A stretch of 64,000 nt of DNA from Rhynochetos jubatus. Lineage: Eukaryota; Chordata; Aves; Eurypygiformes; Rhynochetidae. Shown here piece after piece: positions 51,050 to 62,175 of the stretch. Position 1 is the first letter of the stretch. Every line of letters starts with the position of its first letter. Position numbers and translations under genes: made by a program. The stretch is taken from contig CM050654.1 in NCBI GenBank assembly GCA_027574665.1, positions 34,243,722-34,307,721 on the forward strand. The letters run 5' to 3'. The notes under the pieces were generated by a model. It was not told the origin of the DNA. It did no database searches and saw only the letters and a list, made by a program, of their open reading frames with translations.

Positions 51050-51605
51050 CCTTTCATTAACCTGCATTTATTTAATCAGCACTAAGAGTCTGAGATTTGC
51101 TGACAATGCAAAGGTGGGAGGCATCACCAATATTGATAATAATAACTGTACTATACTGATTGCACAGCCTTGAGGAATGAGATCATAGATTTGGGGATTA
51201 AAGTACAAGTTCAAGCACATGGTGTTCAACGCTACACATTTCTGCTGTAAAATGGACCTTATCTGTTGGAAATGACAAAAGTGATAAAGATTGGAACACT
51301 AGCTCAAGGAAGGTCTGCAGTAATAGTGGATTATAGGATGACTGTGAACCCCAACTCCATCAGCTATGAATGTGTCACCTGACAGATGGTGAAGTGACAG
51401 AGAAGCATGGGTGATATGTCCTCTGCAACACAGACTGAGAATAAAGGTGAGTTTTCACAGAAAAATGTACAGAAAGAGATATTAGAATGATCTGAGGGAT
51501 GAAGAACTCATCTGAAAATAGAAGAAAAAAGCATCTTCTTCCACTTGTTTACCTTAGGAAAATTCAAACTGAAAGAGGATGAGATTATTGTCTACAGAAA
51601 AACTA
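51050..51605 (+). mobile_element. Ancient CR1 LINE fragment (sense)
   Basis: In order along the plus strand: 'tttcattaacctgcattta' (about 51052-51070) and 'agatttgctgacaatgcaaaggtggg' (about 51093-51118) fit the CR1 reverse-transcriptase segment that normally reads 'FADDTKL' in protein. Next, 'gtggattataggatgactgtgaacc' (about 51327-51351) fits the 'VDxxLxMSxQC' region. Then a diverged 'gatattagaatgatctgaggg' (about 51478-51498) and 'gatgagattattgtctacaga' (about 51579-51599) fit the downstream ORF2 segment. The aspartates of the YxDD-like motif are not preserved. Frameshifts and stops throughout; one old, colinear, non-functional copy. Confidence 0.6.
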
Positions 51606-51617
51606 ACATAAACATTA

Positions 51618-51636
51618 GGGGGGGGGGGGGGGGGGG
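51618..51636 (+). repeat. G19 homopolymer
   Basis: Nineteen consecutive G, followed by about 60 bases that are A/C-rich and almost free of G on this strand. Such a run can form G-quadruplex structures and is a mutable, assembly-sensitive microsatellite. It lies about 12 bp beyond the end of the old CR1 similarity. Confidence 0.9.
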
Positions 51637-52380
51637 ACACCAAAACAACCAAACCACAAGAAAAGACAACCCAACCCTATTAACCTAAAAACACCATGCT
51701 GGTAAATGAATAAATTAATGTTATTTTATTTACTGTATTTAATCTGGAAATTAGTTTACAAAAAACACCTAAAGATCATAGCAGGACTATGTCACAGTAT
51801 TCCCACTGGAGTAAAAGTAAACAAGTTCTACTTTTAAGAGATTGCTTGAGCTGTTTATAAAAAGGATTATATTATGGGGTTGTCTGGATTTAGGGATTTA
51901 AGAATTCTATGTTAGTTCTGTGTGTCTCAAGAAAGCACTATGAGATAGATGAGTTACTATCCACCTGCTTATCAGACCCCTGGGTTTGTCCCAGTATTTA
52001 ACGGTCATGTGGGTTTTCAAAAGGATGTCACCACCTGTGGAACATCCAAGGAAAGCGCAAAGCAAACTAGTATCTGGAAAATGCCAGGAATTATTTGTTT
52101 CATTTTCCAAAAGTGAATGAAGCAAAGAACCATATCTTGCCTATGAATTACAAATTATTCAGTTGCCTACTGGCACAAAACTGTGGTATTTTCTTTAGAG
52201 AGGCTTTTGTTATTGCAACAAAATAAAAAATTGCATTATAGTTTTTCTTTTTTGTGTGTTTTAGGAGTTTTCTATTGGATTGCATATGACTAGATTTAGA
52301 AGACCGATCAAACAATAGACATTATCAATAGGAAAAATGTTGTAGGAATAAGAGTGAAACATTTCAAAACTAATTTCAGT
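51637..52380. other. No gene recognised
   Basis: A/C-rich strip to about 51700, then AT-rich unique sequence. The minus-strand frame 51907-52125 has no motif. Confidence 0.6.
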
Positions 52381-52720
52381 AACCAAATATAAATCATGAT
52401 TTGCATTACATGTTTTTAATTACTGGCATAATTAATATTAAATACTAATTAAAGATCCAGAAGTGCTTGCTCTACACTGTACAGAGGTAGACATGATCAG
52501 TAACTGGAATGCTCATAGGCTTGATTTTTACATTTTCATTTTTATAATTGCAGGTTAACACAACTTACGGGACATCTATACACAGACAGATGTTGCTCAG
52601 GAGTTTACAGCTGCGAGGCGGCTGTTTGGGCCATGATTAGATGGATAATGCTTTGGAAATTTTATGGTTGGATTTCCGTGATCTTCATTCCAATAAACAG
52701 AATGAATAATTCTTACTGAT
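52381..52720 (+). promoter_or_regulatory. Candidate conserved element; alternatively a terminal exon
   Basis: The first half is dense in AT-rich factor-like sites: octamer ATTTGCAT at 52399-52406, TTAATTA at 52416-52422 and CTAATTA at 52445-52451. The second half starts after a pyrimidine-rich stretch ending in TTGCAG at 52547-52552, which looks like a 3' splice site. It stays open in one frame up to a TGA after MNNSY near 52717 and carries AATAAA at 52692-52697. The translation (beginning LTQLTGHLYTDRCC) is not recognised. It could be a noncoding regulatory element with a chance splice-like signal, or the last exon of an unrecognised transcript. I favour the former. Confidence 0.28.
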
Positions 52721-54070
52721 CAAACATTTTGACAACTTTGACTAAAACAGGTTTTACAAAATTTAGTAGATGTATCAGTTACAAAGGAATGAGTTAGGTC
52801 ATTCTTAGGGATGATTCAAGGCCAAGGATCAGTACCAAGGGAGCCCAAACAGAACAGGCTTTTATAGCCTAGGTGATACCTTCCATCATTAGCTGATAAA
52901 GGCAGAATTGCCCTCATTTCATGCCTGTTGATGTACCCTGAATTCAAAGAGATGACAATATTTTCACTATTTTACCTATTTATATAAGAATTTGTGATAA
53001 TTCTATAACCATTTAGGAAGTCAAGAAGATATTACTTACTGTTGTTTAGCTGATCCAATAAAGAGTGGTGTAAAATAACCTGTATTGCTATTTTGGACAG
53101 AATTATTGAAGACTTTCATTTTTCCCCCTAAGCATCAACAATACCTTCTCTTTCTGACAGAGTTGCTCTCTAAATGGTGTGTGGTTTTGGTTGTGTTGCC
53201 CAGAGAATGGGGCAACCAGACCTAAAATCCCAGCTGACTGTAATACTGTATCAATAAAAGGGATGGTTTTCTCCTAATCATTGATCCTTTGTTCATAAAC
53301 AGACAACTTTTTCTGTTGCTGGGAATATGGGGTACAAGTGTTCAGTTTGCTGTAAGAATTGAGTCTATTTGGTACCTGAGTTAAAAAAATCATTATGTAT
53401 GTACTTAAACTTAATTGACTTGTGTGAAAACAAAGTGACTCTTGTATTTTATCAAATACTGAAGCTTAAACATGTCAATATTCATTAGACGTACAGTTTA
53501 GATTATGCTCTTGACAAACCACAGCAATGCCCTCATTGTTTGAGATAAAGTTTTCATGCCCCTGTTTTTGCCACAAGTGACAAGGATTAAACACACTGTG
53601 GGAAATTCACTAATCCTCACATACAGGCTGCCTCTATTGTCAGCAAAATTTGAATGAAATATGACTTTCCTATAGTTATTTGTTCCTATACAATGAAAAC
53701 CAGTCTGCACCTGCTTCACACTCAGGAATAGAGGCAGCTAACAGCAGAATTTCAAAATCTGGAGTACACAAAAGGAACAAGATTATAACGGAGAACATTA
53801 TTGTCTGGTTTGGTAAATCGTTATGCACTAATGCATATGCAAGTACATTTTTTCTGATTTTTTAAAAAGACCTTTCATATTACCTGAGATGAAAGGGTCA
53901 AATTTCACATTAGAGATCCTACTCCAATTTAGTTGCCAATAATGGGAAAAGTAACTGAATTTCAATATGCAGTGAGAACATGAAAATAGTCTGTTGATTA
54001 ATCTGTTTTAACTGGGTATTTATACTAAATAGCTTGGAATAGTGACAATTACAGTTTGCACTTGTATTTC
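52721..54070. other. No gene recognised
   Basis: AT-rich unique sequence with short chance frames at 53498-53719 (-) and 53680-53865 (+). Confidence 0.6.
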
Positions 54071-54074
54071 ATTT

Positions 54075-54465
54075 TTCATCCGAGGATTTTGAAGTCCTTT
54101 ACAAACATTATAATAAAGCCTTCCAAACAGTAGATAAGCTTCACAACACCCAGTGTAGTGGGTAGGATGTAGGAGGCAGCCAAGAAACAGTAAATAGAGA
54201 ATTGTGAATGACTTGGTGAAGTACACAAGAAGATAGGTGAATCCTCACTGTGAGCAAGCACAGACTCCATATAATGACAATTCACAAAGTGTCCTAGATT
54301 AACATTTTAAAAATGTCCCGAAGTAAGAATAGCTTACAGTGGGATTTTGAACTTCTTTTCCCAGCAGATATTTAGCAATGGAAGCAAAAATCTGAAAGGC
54401 ACAAGTGGGAGTTGAACACTCATTGATTTGTTGATGTTCAGCTACCCGGTTGCTTCTGAACCTTA
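54075..54465 (-). mobile_element. Ancient MIR-like SINE, antisense, interrupted
   Basis: The plus strand follows the reverse complement of amniote MIR-type SINEs: 'catccgaggattttgaag' plus 'tcctttacaaac' (54077-54106), 'cttcacaacaccc...gtgggtagg' (about 54139-54166), 'gaatgacttggtgaagtacacaagaag' (about 54206-54232), then 'ggcacaagtgggagttgaac' (about 54398-54417) and a decayed tRNA-like end to about 54465. Between 54232 and 54398 there are about 150 bases that the family pattern does not contain, suggesting an insertion or a different longer subfamily. MIR elements spread in early amniotes, so this copy would be very old. Confidence 0.6.
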
Positions 54466-56508
54466 GAAACTAGCTAAAAATCGAAATAATTCAGTAGACA
54501 TCTGAATTCAGCAAAGTCAATATGGAATACTTAATTTTAAAAGACTGGGAAAACTTGATCAGCTCTAATTCTTATTTCCACACCTTTCCCAGCTGCAACT
54601 TTTATGGATTGAAGCCTAAAAGAAAAAAAAAAAAAAAATCCAACTTAAATTGTGCTAAGTAGCATCTTACAAAAATAGAAGCTGACTAATCCAAGAGATA
54701 CATTAATGAAGGATCACTAATTGCTCTCATTTCACATTAATTAATGTAAAATACATAGTCAAATGACCTTTGAATACTAAGTATTTGTGGAGGAAGATGA
54801 AAACTTGTTAACTTTTGCTCCTCCTTCCCACATGAATTAAAAAATTTCTGAATCCCACCAACATATTTTACAAAGCATATTTTAGAAAAATACGTTCTAG
54901 TTTGCTCAACTAAGGACCAGCACTCAAAGGCAACACTCACCTTCTATGTCATATCGAATCTTCCTGAAAACTTGATTTTTCACCCTGTGTTTTCTCACCT
55001 CATAGGAACTCTCCAAAGTCAAAAGAAAACTATTGTGAAAGTTTCTTTCCATAACTAATTTTGTTGTATACTATTTTAGTGTCCCTCAACAAAACCATCA
55101 TACTCCCAGCTTAAATCTTTTTTTTCCTCCTGCAAGCATCCGCCAATACTCTTCCTTCATCATCAGTCAAAACTGCCCTGACTATCATATCTTACGGTCT
55201 GCTTTTAAATTTTACCTTTTCCTATACTCAAAACTTGAATTTGTTACTGATTTTTCTGTTGTTGCCAGACAAACAAAGGCTATAGATTAACTCAGTTATT
55301 AATCCAGTACAGATCTGAAAATGAATTAGTAACTACTGCATTTTTATCAGTATGGAGCCAGGTGTCTTCTGCAGGCTGATTAAGTCTTAAATCTTTTTCC
55401 TTCATATCTCCTCTTCACCACTCTGTCTTGACTAACTATTCAGATCAATCAACAAATTCGTTTTCACCTTCACTGCTTGGTCTGAAATACCTGCATGGCT
55501 CACACATCCATCTGTTATATTTGGGGCATTTCACCTTAGCCAACCTCTTATCTGACAGCAAGTAGTTCAGTTACACCGAACATTAAAATATCCAGCTATA
55601 TGTTATAATTCTAGTCCTGCCTTCAATGCAAGGATACTTAAAAGACACCATATAGAACTACCATGGGAGCAGGATTTCTGCAGAGAAGGTCCAGGCAGGC
55701 AGAGGTATTCAGTGTACAATTCTGCAAAGCCTTGGTAGGGATCTGTTCTTGGTGCAGGAGCAGTGAACGCTTTCGGCGTGCAGTCTGTGACACACATAGC
55801 CTGTGGGAGAGCAGAAGGTATGTAGTAGCAGCCAGATTTACTTTTGATTTCATCCTCACTGAGGTTTATGCTCTTTCTGTGGTGCCTGGTACCTAAGCCT
55901 ACATTAAAATTCTCAGTCTGTGTTTATTTTATAGCTATATGCTTGCATAACAATAACGTAAAGCTACAGTGCTGAAGTGTATAGAAACGTGACACTTGTA
56001 GGAAGAAACAAAAAATCAATGCCTTTACCCACAAATGCAAAATACTTTCAATTCTTGAGACTCAAGTGATTAAAAGAACTTTCCTTCATATCCAGCTGCA
56101 ATCCCTCAACGTACATTTAGCATTCATTTTACTGGTGTAGTAAAGTAAAAGGTAACTCACCCTTTCAGTAGAAATTAAATTTAACAGTTGCTCTATTATG
56201 GTTGTTTTAGGTGGGGAAGGTCTCTCTGGAAAGTTTTAAGACAGTCTACAAATAGTCCCAATATGCAGCTCAATAAACAAAACATACTTGTTCCTGAAAG
56301 GAACAGCAGATGCAACGATTGCTTCTGCCAGCATTATCACAATTGCACTGCAAAGTCTGCTCCGCTCCAAGGTTACTGCTGAGGGTGTTACGGAGGAAGC
56401 ACAGAAGGGAGGCAAGAGAGAGGGATTACACTTCTATTGTTAGTGAGTAGCATTTCCAGGTACCATTAAAAATAATTTATCTATCACTTTTTGTTCTCAG
56501 CAATTGCC
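54466..56508. other. No gene recognised; pyrimidine-rich middle
   Basis: Contains an A16 run (54623-54638) and a pyrimidine-rich stretch at about 54960-55560 whose texture recalls an old LINE sense strand but without alignable motifs. The frame at 55663-55896 (+) overlaps minus-strand frames and has no motif. Confidence 0.5.
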
Positions 56509-56530
56509 AGATGAGATGAACATCTCATCT
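56509..56530. repeat. Perfect inverted repeat, 10-bp arms, 2-nt loop
   Basis: AGATGAGATG at 56509-56518 pairs exactly with CATCTCATCT at 56521-56530. No known regulatory family is implied. Confidence 0.85.
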
Positions 56531-59463
56531 TTATGAGGGCCTCACTAGGAGTGCTGCCTTACAATCTTGCCCAAGGCTATTTCAATACCACATAAAGAGT
56601 GATGTAACACAAGGCATTCAACCCAGAATAAATGCTTTATAAATCCAGTTCATTTTACAGTAAAAAGGTTTAATGAAAGAAATTAAGTTTCTTAAAAAAC
56701 AGACAATGGACCAGCAGTTTGGCTGAGCAGGATGAACCTTGGGAAGCACCATTTCAATTCTCTAATTATGGGCTCTGGAGGCTGATGTAATATTTTAATC
56801 CTGGGACACCTATCAATTGGTACTCTGTCAGTGATGTCAAGAAACATGTCAGGAAAATCAGTGCAGAAGAGTGAAATACTACTAAAAACAGGATTTCAAA
56901 ATTCAGGAATCCGACCTCTAAAATCAGGTTTTATCTAATAGTATATCTGGAGACCTTTTTCTTTATCTCAATGTTTTTGAGTTTGGCTGGAGAAGATAGG
57001 TCAGATATCTAGGTGTCTTTTTACCCACGTCCACAACATGTAAGTGAAGTTAACTGAGGTTATTGATTTGTTCAGCGTAAGTCCATGCCTCAGAGCTTTG
57101 AAAGGAATCATAACATCTGACCACATCAAGTGGTCTCTGATGCTTGTGCCCCTGAAACTTCTCTGTAGGGCACAAAGGCATTTTAGCCTCACAGGGCATC
57201 TACCTTAGGGCAACACCTTCAAAATGCACATTCTGTGCATTTCACCTTCAAGGCACTGTCACGTTACCGGAACCTGATGCAATGATTGTGGAAAGAAATC
57301 CCCAAACCCAAAGGCTGCAAAAGCAGCACTTAAAAATATGAAATGTTTTATTTGGGAATTTTAGTATAAGCTTATAATGGAAAATCCAGTCCTCAGAACC
57401 TGTGCAAAGCCTTCTACTAGAAAGCAAAGTAATAAATTGACCAGTTCAATAAGAACTGCTCAATGAGTTTGGGTTTGGTTAAAAATGAAATGTTAACACT
57501 GTTAAGCCGTTGCCTCAAATTCTGTTTTCTCAGACCCCATAAGAAGCAGCTGAAGTTGACACATTTTGCAAACTGAGGAAGCTCTTCTCTTTTCAGCCTC
57601 CAAAAACTTTGGTGGAAACAAGATCGCATGAAATCAAATCCCCAGAGTGTAGGAACGTGTTTTTTGACATCAGGAAAGACAATATTTTACCCACAGAAGG
57701 AAGTTTATATGTTCTTTGTTTTGACTGTTTCATAGCAGGTAAAATCAGATTTCTAACAGGTCTTGAGACTAACTGAACTGTAAAGAGATATTTCTGACTT
57801 TTTCTGATTGCTTAAACCAGAAGGAAATACAGAGGGTCATGACTCACATCACTGACTGTGTTTGTACAGAGTTACCCCAAATGACATCAAAAAATTCCAC
57901 TTTGTTAGCCAGAACAGATACATGGTAGCTATCAGATGACTTTTGTGTTTTTAAAAAGGTTATTTAAGGTTTTAATTACCATTAACTAAAGTTATGTCTG
58001 CAGATTTTTAACTATAATTTCCAAATCAAGGATTTCTCCCAAACTGCAAAAACTATTCAAACTTCTTAAACTCTTTCCAAGCTAAATCCTGTTCTGTGTG
58101 TCCGATCCTTCTGTATACATCACTTTCACAACTGTTTCTGGACTTCCCCAGAGAAAAATCTTGCAAAGATATGTCTACAAAAAGAGGAGAAGGATACACA
58201 AATCTGAGCAAGAGTGAAGAATCAAGGTAGTGATTCGTTGTGTTTACAGTTCCTTACAAATCTCTGGCTCTTACTTCATAGCTTTCACAAACATATCAGA
58301 GAACAATTTAAAGGTTTGATCTTGGTCACACCTCAGCAAATGTAAGAGTGTATCCTGGGATGGCTCATTTTCTGCTGCCAGGAGGTAGAGCTGAAGAGCT
58401 GGCTATTTCAGACCAGCCACTTGCCCTGTTTGTTTTGTCACAAGGACTTTCATAGAGGTATTGCAAGAAAAAATCACCACTTCTAAAATTTTGCTTTTAA
58501 AGCGTAAACTATAAGAGAAAGCCGTGGAACTTCCTAGCTTTGCATGACAACGTCTTTGCGACGTAGGAATGAAATTGGACCATTAATAAATGTCATTTTC
58601 AGAAAATTACTTTAAAAAAAGAGCTAATTCATTACAAAAAGCAGTGGTGAGAGTGATTGATGCTACTTTCTGTTTACCCCTAGAGACTGAAGCAGCTGTG
58701 TCAGGCTTCTCCAGGTGGCCACAGTTTACAGCAGCTTTGATACTGCTTTAAAGCTGTATAAGCCTTGAGATGGCTTTCGGGTGGATTTCTAAACTAGCAA
58801 AAAATGAATCCTTGAAGTTATGTATGTGCACATCTCAAGTATCACTGAGATGATATCTGAGGACAGGGCTGGCCTCTTCAATATGCGGCTGCTTCAGTTC
58901 ACTAGAAATGCCAACATAAACTCAGTTTTAGTGAGTTAGTTTGTTAGTAAGGATCAACAAAGACATTTGCAGAGACAGCCATGCAATAACTCTGTCGCTG
59001 TTGCTGATACAGTTCCTATCCAGCACTCAATCTTTCTGCACCATATTCTGCTCCAGCAATGAGAAGAATGGGACCATGAAAGAGTGAAAACCAGGTCAGA
59101 AAAGCTGAAAAGGAGAACAGTAAGAAAGTAAAGGGCTTCCAGGAACAAGTCCCTTCAGCAAACCATGCTGGGGTAAGATGATGTCTGTACCTATACTTAC
59201 TGTATATACATAGTAGGATTTCTTGCTCTGAACTTGCCCCTCTACCACGATCTCAGCTGAGTTCCACAATGAGCTCAATATTTTTATTCTTGGCCACAGT
59301 GAAGCAGGAGTTAGTCAGTTACTTCTCTGGAGTGATAACACACAAATTCCAAGAGTTATCAACACTGTGTAGGTTGGTTCTCAGTAGGACATTTCCCACC
59401 AAATAAAATTTTGCTAGAAACAAACTGATAGGATTTGGGAGAATTTAAACAAAGTTTCTTTTC
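56531..59463. other. No gene recognised
   Basis: Unique sequence. A small CpG-bearing non-repetitive patch lies at about 58500-58600. The open frames (57001-57192, 57417-57629, 58954-59148, all -) show no motif. Confidence 0.6.
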
Positions 59464-59486
59464 TTTTTTTTTTTTTTTTTTTTTTT
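59464..59486 (+). repeat. T23 homopolymer
   Basis: Twenty-three consecutive T, the longest homopolymer in the window. No attached retroposon body recognised. The poly-Phe run in the overlapping frame at 59435-59677 is produced by it. Confidence 0.9.
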
Positions 59487-61308
59487 GTGCTAGCATAGAA
59501 ATAGAAAATATAGCACTGAATATGCTCCAAATGCAATTTTTGAGCCAGAGCTTGAGGGATTTTTGTCTACATTTGGCAAACCTTCATACTGGCAGTTCAG
59601 TCGGAGAAGCTAGATTTGACTGTTCTCAAGCTTATTTGACACTTTTCACTCATTTTTCTTTTTATTTTATAAATTGATTTTTTTGATAAAGTAAGGCTTT
59701 TTCTGACTGAACTATATAGAATTAATAGGGCTTTACTCTGCTGCTTTTTAAGTTATGTATCATGATAACTGCTTCAGAGCAGGATCTAGAAAATAATGTA
59801 CTATACACCTTTACAGTGTCCTTGGATAATTACAACATCCATATTTGGAATTAAAAGCAAAGAATACAGCCTAACAAAGACGAGCAGACAAGCCTATAGA
59901 TTCATTTCGGTAAGCCCCTGTGAGTCTTAAACTGAAAGGACATTTTGTAGTTCTTTATAAGTATTAAATGTTAAAAACCATTTCCATAAGGCAATAAATA
60001 TATTTCTTGTTTTTAATATAATTTATAAAGAACATAATCCAAAGAAAAATTAGTTTTCTTATCTTGCTTTGCTTTGGCAGTGACATTATGGGAGGAGAGC
60101 ACAGCTGCCATTTATGAAAAACGCAACCTCTGATAACACACTTTATGGTTTTTGATTTTAGACTCTTACTCATGAGCATGCATAATGTTTTGAGGTATCA
60201 TTTTTTAACACCAATAAAAAAAATGATATAAGATTTTATGTATGGCATTCTGTCACATGGATGGTGCAATGTTAAAATAAGAACAGTTGAAACATTTACC
60301 ACATACTTCATTATCTCGTGTGAAATGAATATCTGGATAATTGGGAAAGCAAAAATCTTTGGTATAAGGATTTATGAATTGAATAAAATTACCTTCTGCA
60401 ACATGAATTTCTGTGAGATAGGGATTTTCTTTTCTGCTGAAAAACATCAAGAGTTATGAAGTGTATCCTATCATATTTCTTCCAAAAATGATGGGTTTTT
60501 CCTATTTTCTATTTAATACAGAAACGTTATCTTCTCATCCTATCTTGACTTCCAGTTTACCAATGTTTAGTTTAAAGTAATCTTAACATTTCAAATCAAA
60601 ATTCTCTTTCAGTTCTCAAACCAGCCTCTTTTGTAAATCTTTTAGTTAGTAACTCTGCCAAAATCTTTGCCCTGTATTAATAAGCACACAGTCTTCAAAA
60701 GGAACTGCCCCCTCTGATGTCTGTCCCAGTTACTGATACTTGCTCTTTCATACCCTTGGACTGTAAATCTTTCACTGACAGGATAAAACGGACAGCAAAA
60801 TTCAGATTAATTTCAGTGGGATTTAAATCTAGAGTTTTATCATAGGACTCTTTTGGTCTTTTCAGTTTCTGTCCTCTGAGTCATTATCTTGTTTAGTCAG
60901 ACCTCAGTGAATTAACAGGGTAATTCATCTAAGGCCTAATCGCTCTTACTGGCATCACTGACATTTGTGGATGGTGTCCTAACTCGGTAATCAAGGTATA
61001 CATCAGCAACTTTAAGGAACCAATGATGCATAAAAGATGTCTCTGGACTTTTCCCCATATTAAGCATTTCTTTTCCAGAATCTTCTAGGTGATGTAAATA
61101 TGTATCACTTACTATAATTGTAGAATATGACGAACAGGCTAAATTTTTCCCTTATTAGTATACGGTGCGATGGATTTCTGACTCCAGACTAGTTGCTTTC
61201 TAATATGCCTTGAATACAACCTCTGGTGTGCAAGGCCTGCAGGCAGCAGCCATATTTGTGTAATTTGCAATACCTTCCATCAGAAGTTGTACTAATGGCA
61301 TAAGAAGT
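59487..61308. other. No gene recognised
   Basis: AT-rich unique sequence. The frames 60238-60459 (+) and 60253-60450 (-) are mirror images on the two strands, without motifs. Confidence 0.6.
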
Positions 61309-61355
61309 TTTTACTTATGCATGTTTGTTTACTTATGTATGTTTACTTACTTACC
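61309..61355 (+). repeat. Short imperfect tandem repeat, TTTACTTATG-type
   Basis: Three imperfect units beginning TTTACTTA, separated by GCATGTTTG or TGTATG, ending in TACTTACTTACC. A small degenerate minisatellite of about 47 bp. Confidence 0.7.
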
Positions 61356-62120
61356 TCAGCAGAAGTTTATAGAGTTCTCTTTCACGCTCCTTCCCCAAAA
61401 GAGAGAAGATGCTCCCCTTGTAGGGGATCACATGCAACAGGGGATTAAACAAAGAGAAAACAAAACGTGTGTGTCTAGCTGAGTGTTGGCATGTCTTCTG
61501 CACCTAGACACTTGGGAATTTTAGTAGAGGAGCTGTCTAAAATGTTTTACATGATGGTAGGTGTGCAACCACTGGTTCTCTGGGGAAGACTTCATGGAGA
61601 AGCTAAGCTTCCTCATAGGGTCTGTTTTACATCAAGGCCATTACTTGCAGGGCCACTCTCAAACAGTTTAAGTAAATATGGCATATTCAGGTCTGTTGCC
61701 TTTCTTGATGGAAAATGCATTTGGGCCAGGCTTACTACTTCCTACCCTGAAGAGTCAGAAAGATGCAAAGCCAGTGTTGAAGCTTTCCACTGCCAGAAGA
61801 GGCATCTGTGTTACTGAACACAAAAACTAATTCTAATTTAGCTGAGCTTCCATTTTATATTGCCCTGTTTTATCTAAAACCCTAGATATTCTGGACTGGT
61901 AGTAATTTTGGATTTTAGCTCCCAGCAAACAAACCCAAAAGATTAGTTTTCTGTCTTTGGATTTGCAAATTTACATTCTTTGTACAGGGTTATTATCTTG
62001 CTAGAGCCAGAACAGCTACAGCTGGGACATTACTTAGGTCAAACATGCATTAAGTCTAAAAAGTTTTTAAAAACCCTCTACCAAACTAAACTCTCTCGGC
62101 TTCATTTATAGCACTGATCA
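61356..62120. other. No gene recognised
   Basis: The 108-codon frame at 61491-61817 (+) has an internal ATG-rich start and no recognisable domain. No splice-site pairs stand out. Confidence 0.55.
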
Positions 62121-62175
62121 AAACAGAAAAACAAAACAAACAAAAAAACCCAAAAAAAACCAAAAAACCCAACCT
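62121..62175 (+). repeat. A-rich low-complexity tract (CAAAA/CCCAAAA type)
   Basis: Runs of A separated by single C or CC/CCC. A common low-complexity pattern in vertebrate DNA. No coding or regulatory role visible. Confidence 0.85.

Noticed and set aside
54960-55560. Pyrimidine-rich block resembling the sense strand of an L2-type 3' half
   Set aside because: A few words recall the family but I could not align ordered motifs; a repeat-model search would decide.
56490-56640. Possible second MIR-like antisense fragment ('cttgcccaaggctat', 'ttcaacccagaat')
   Set aside because: Only two short words fit and the intervening sequence does not; too weak to call.
59435-59677. Plus-strand frame beginning just before the T23 run
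   Set aside because: Its poly-Phe start is the homopolymer itself; the rest has no motif.
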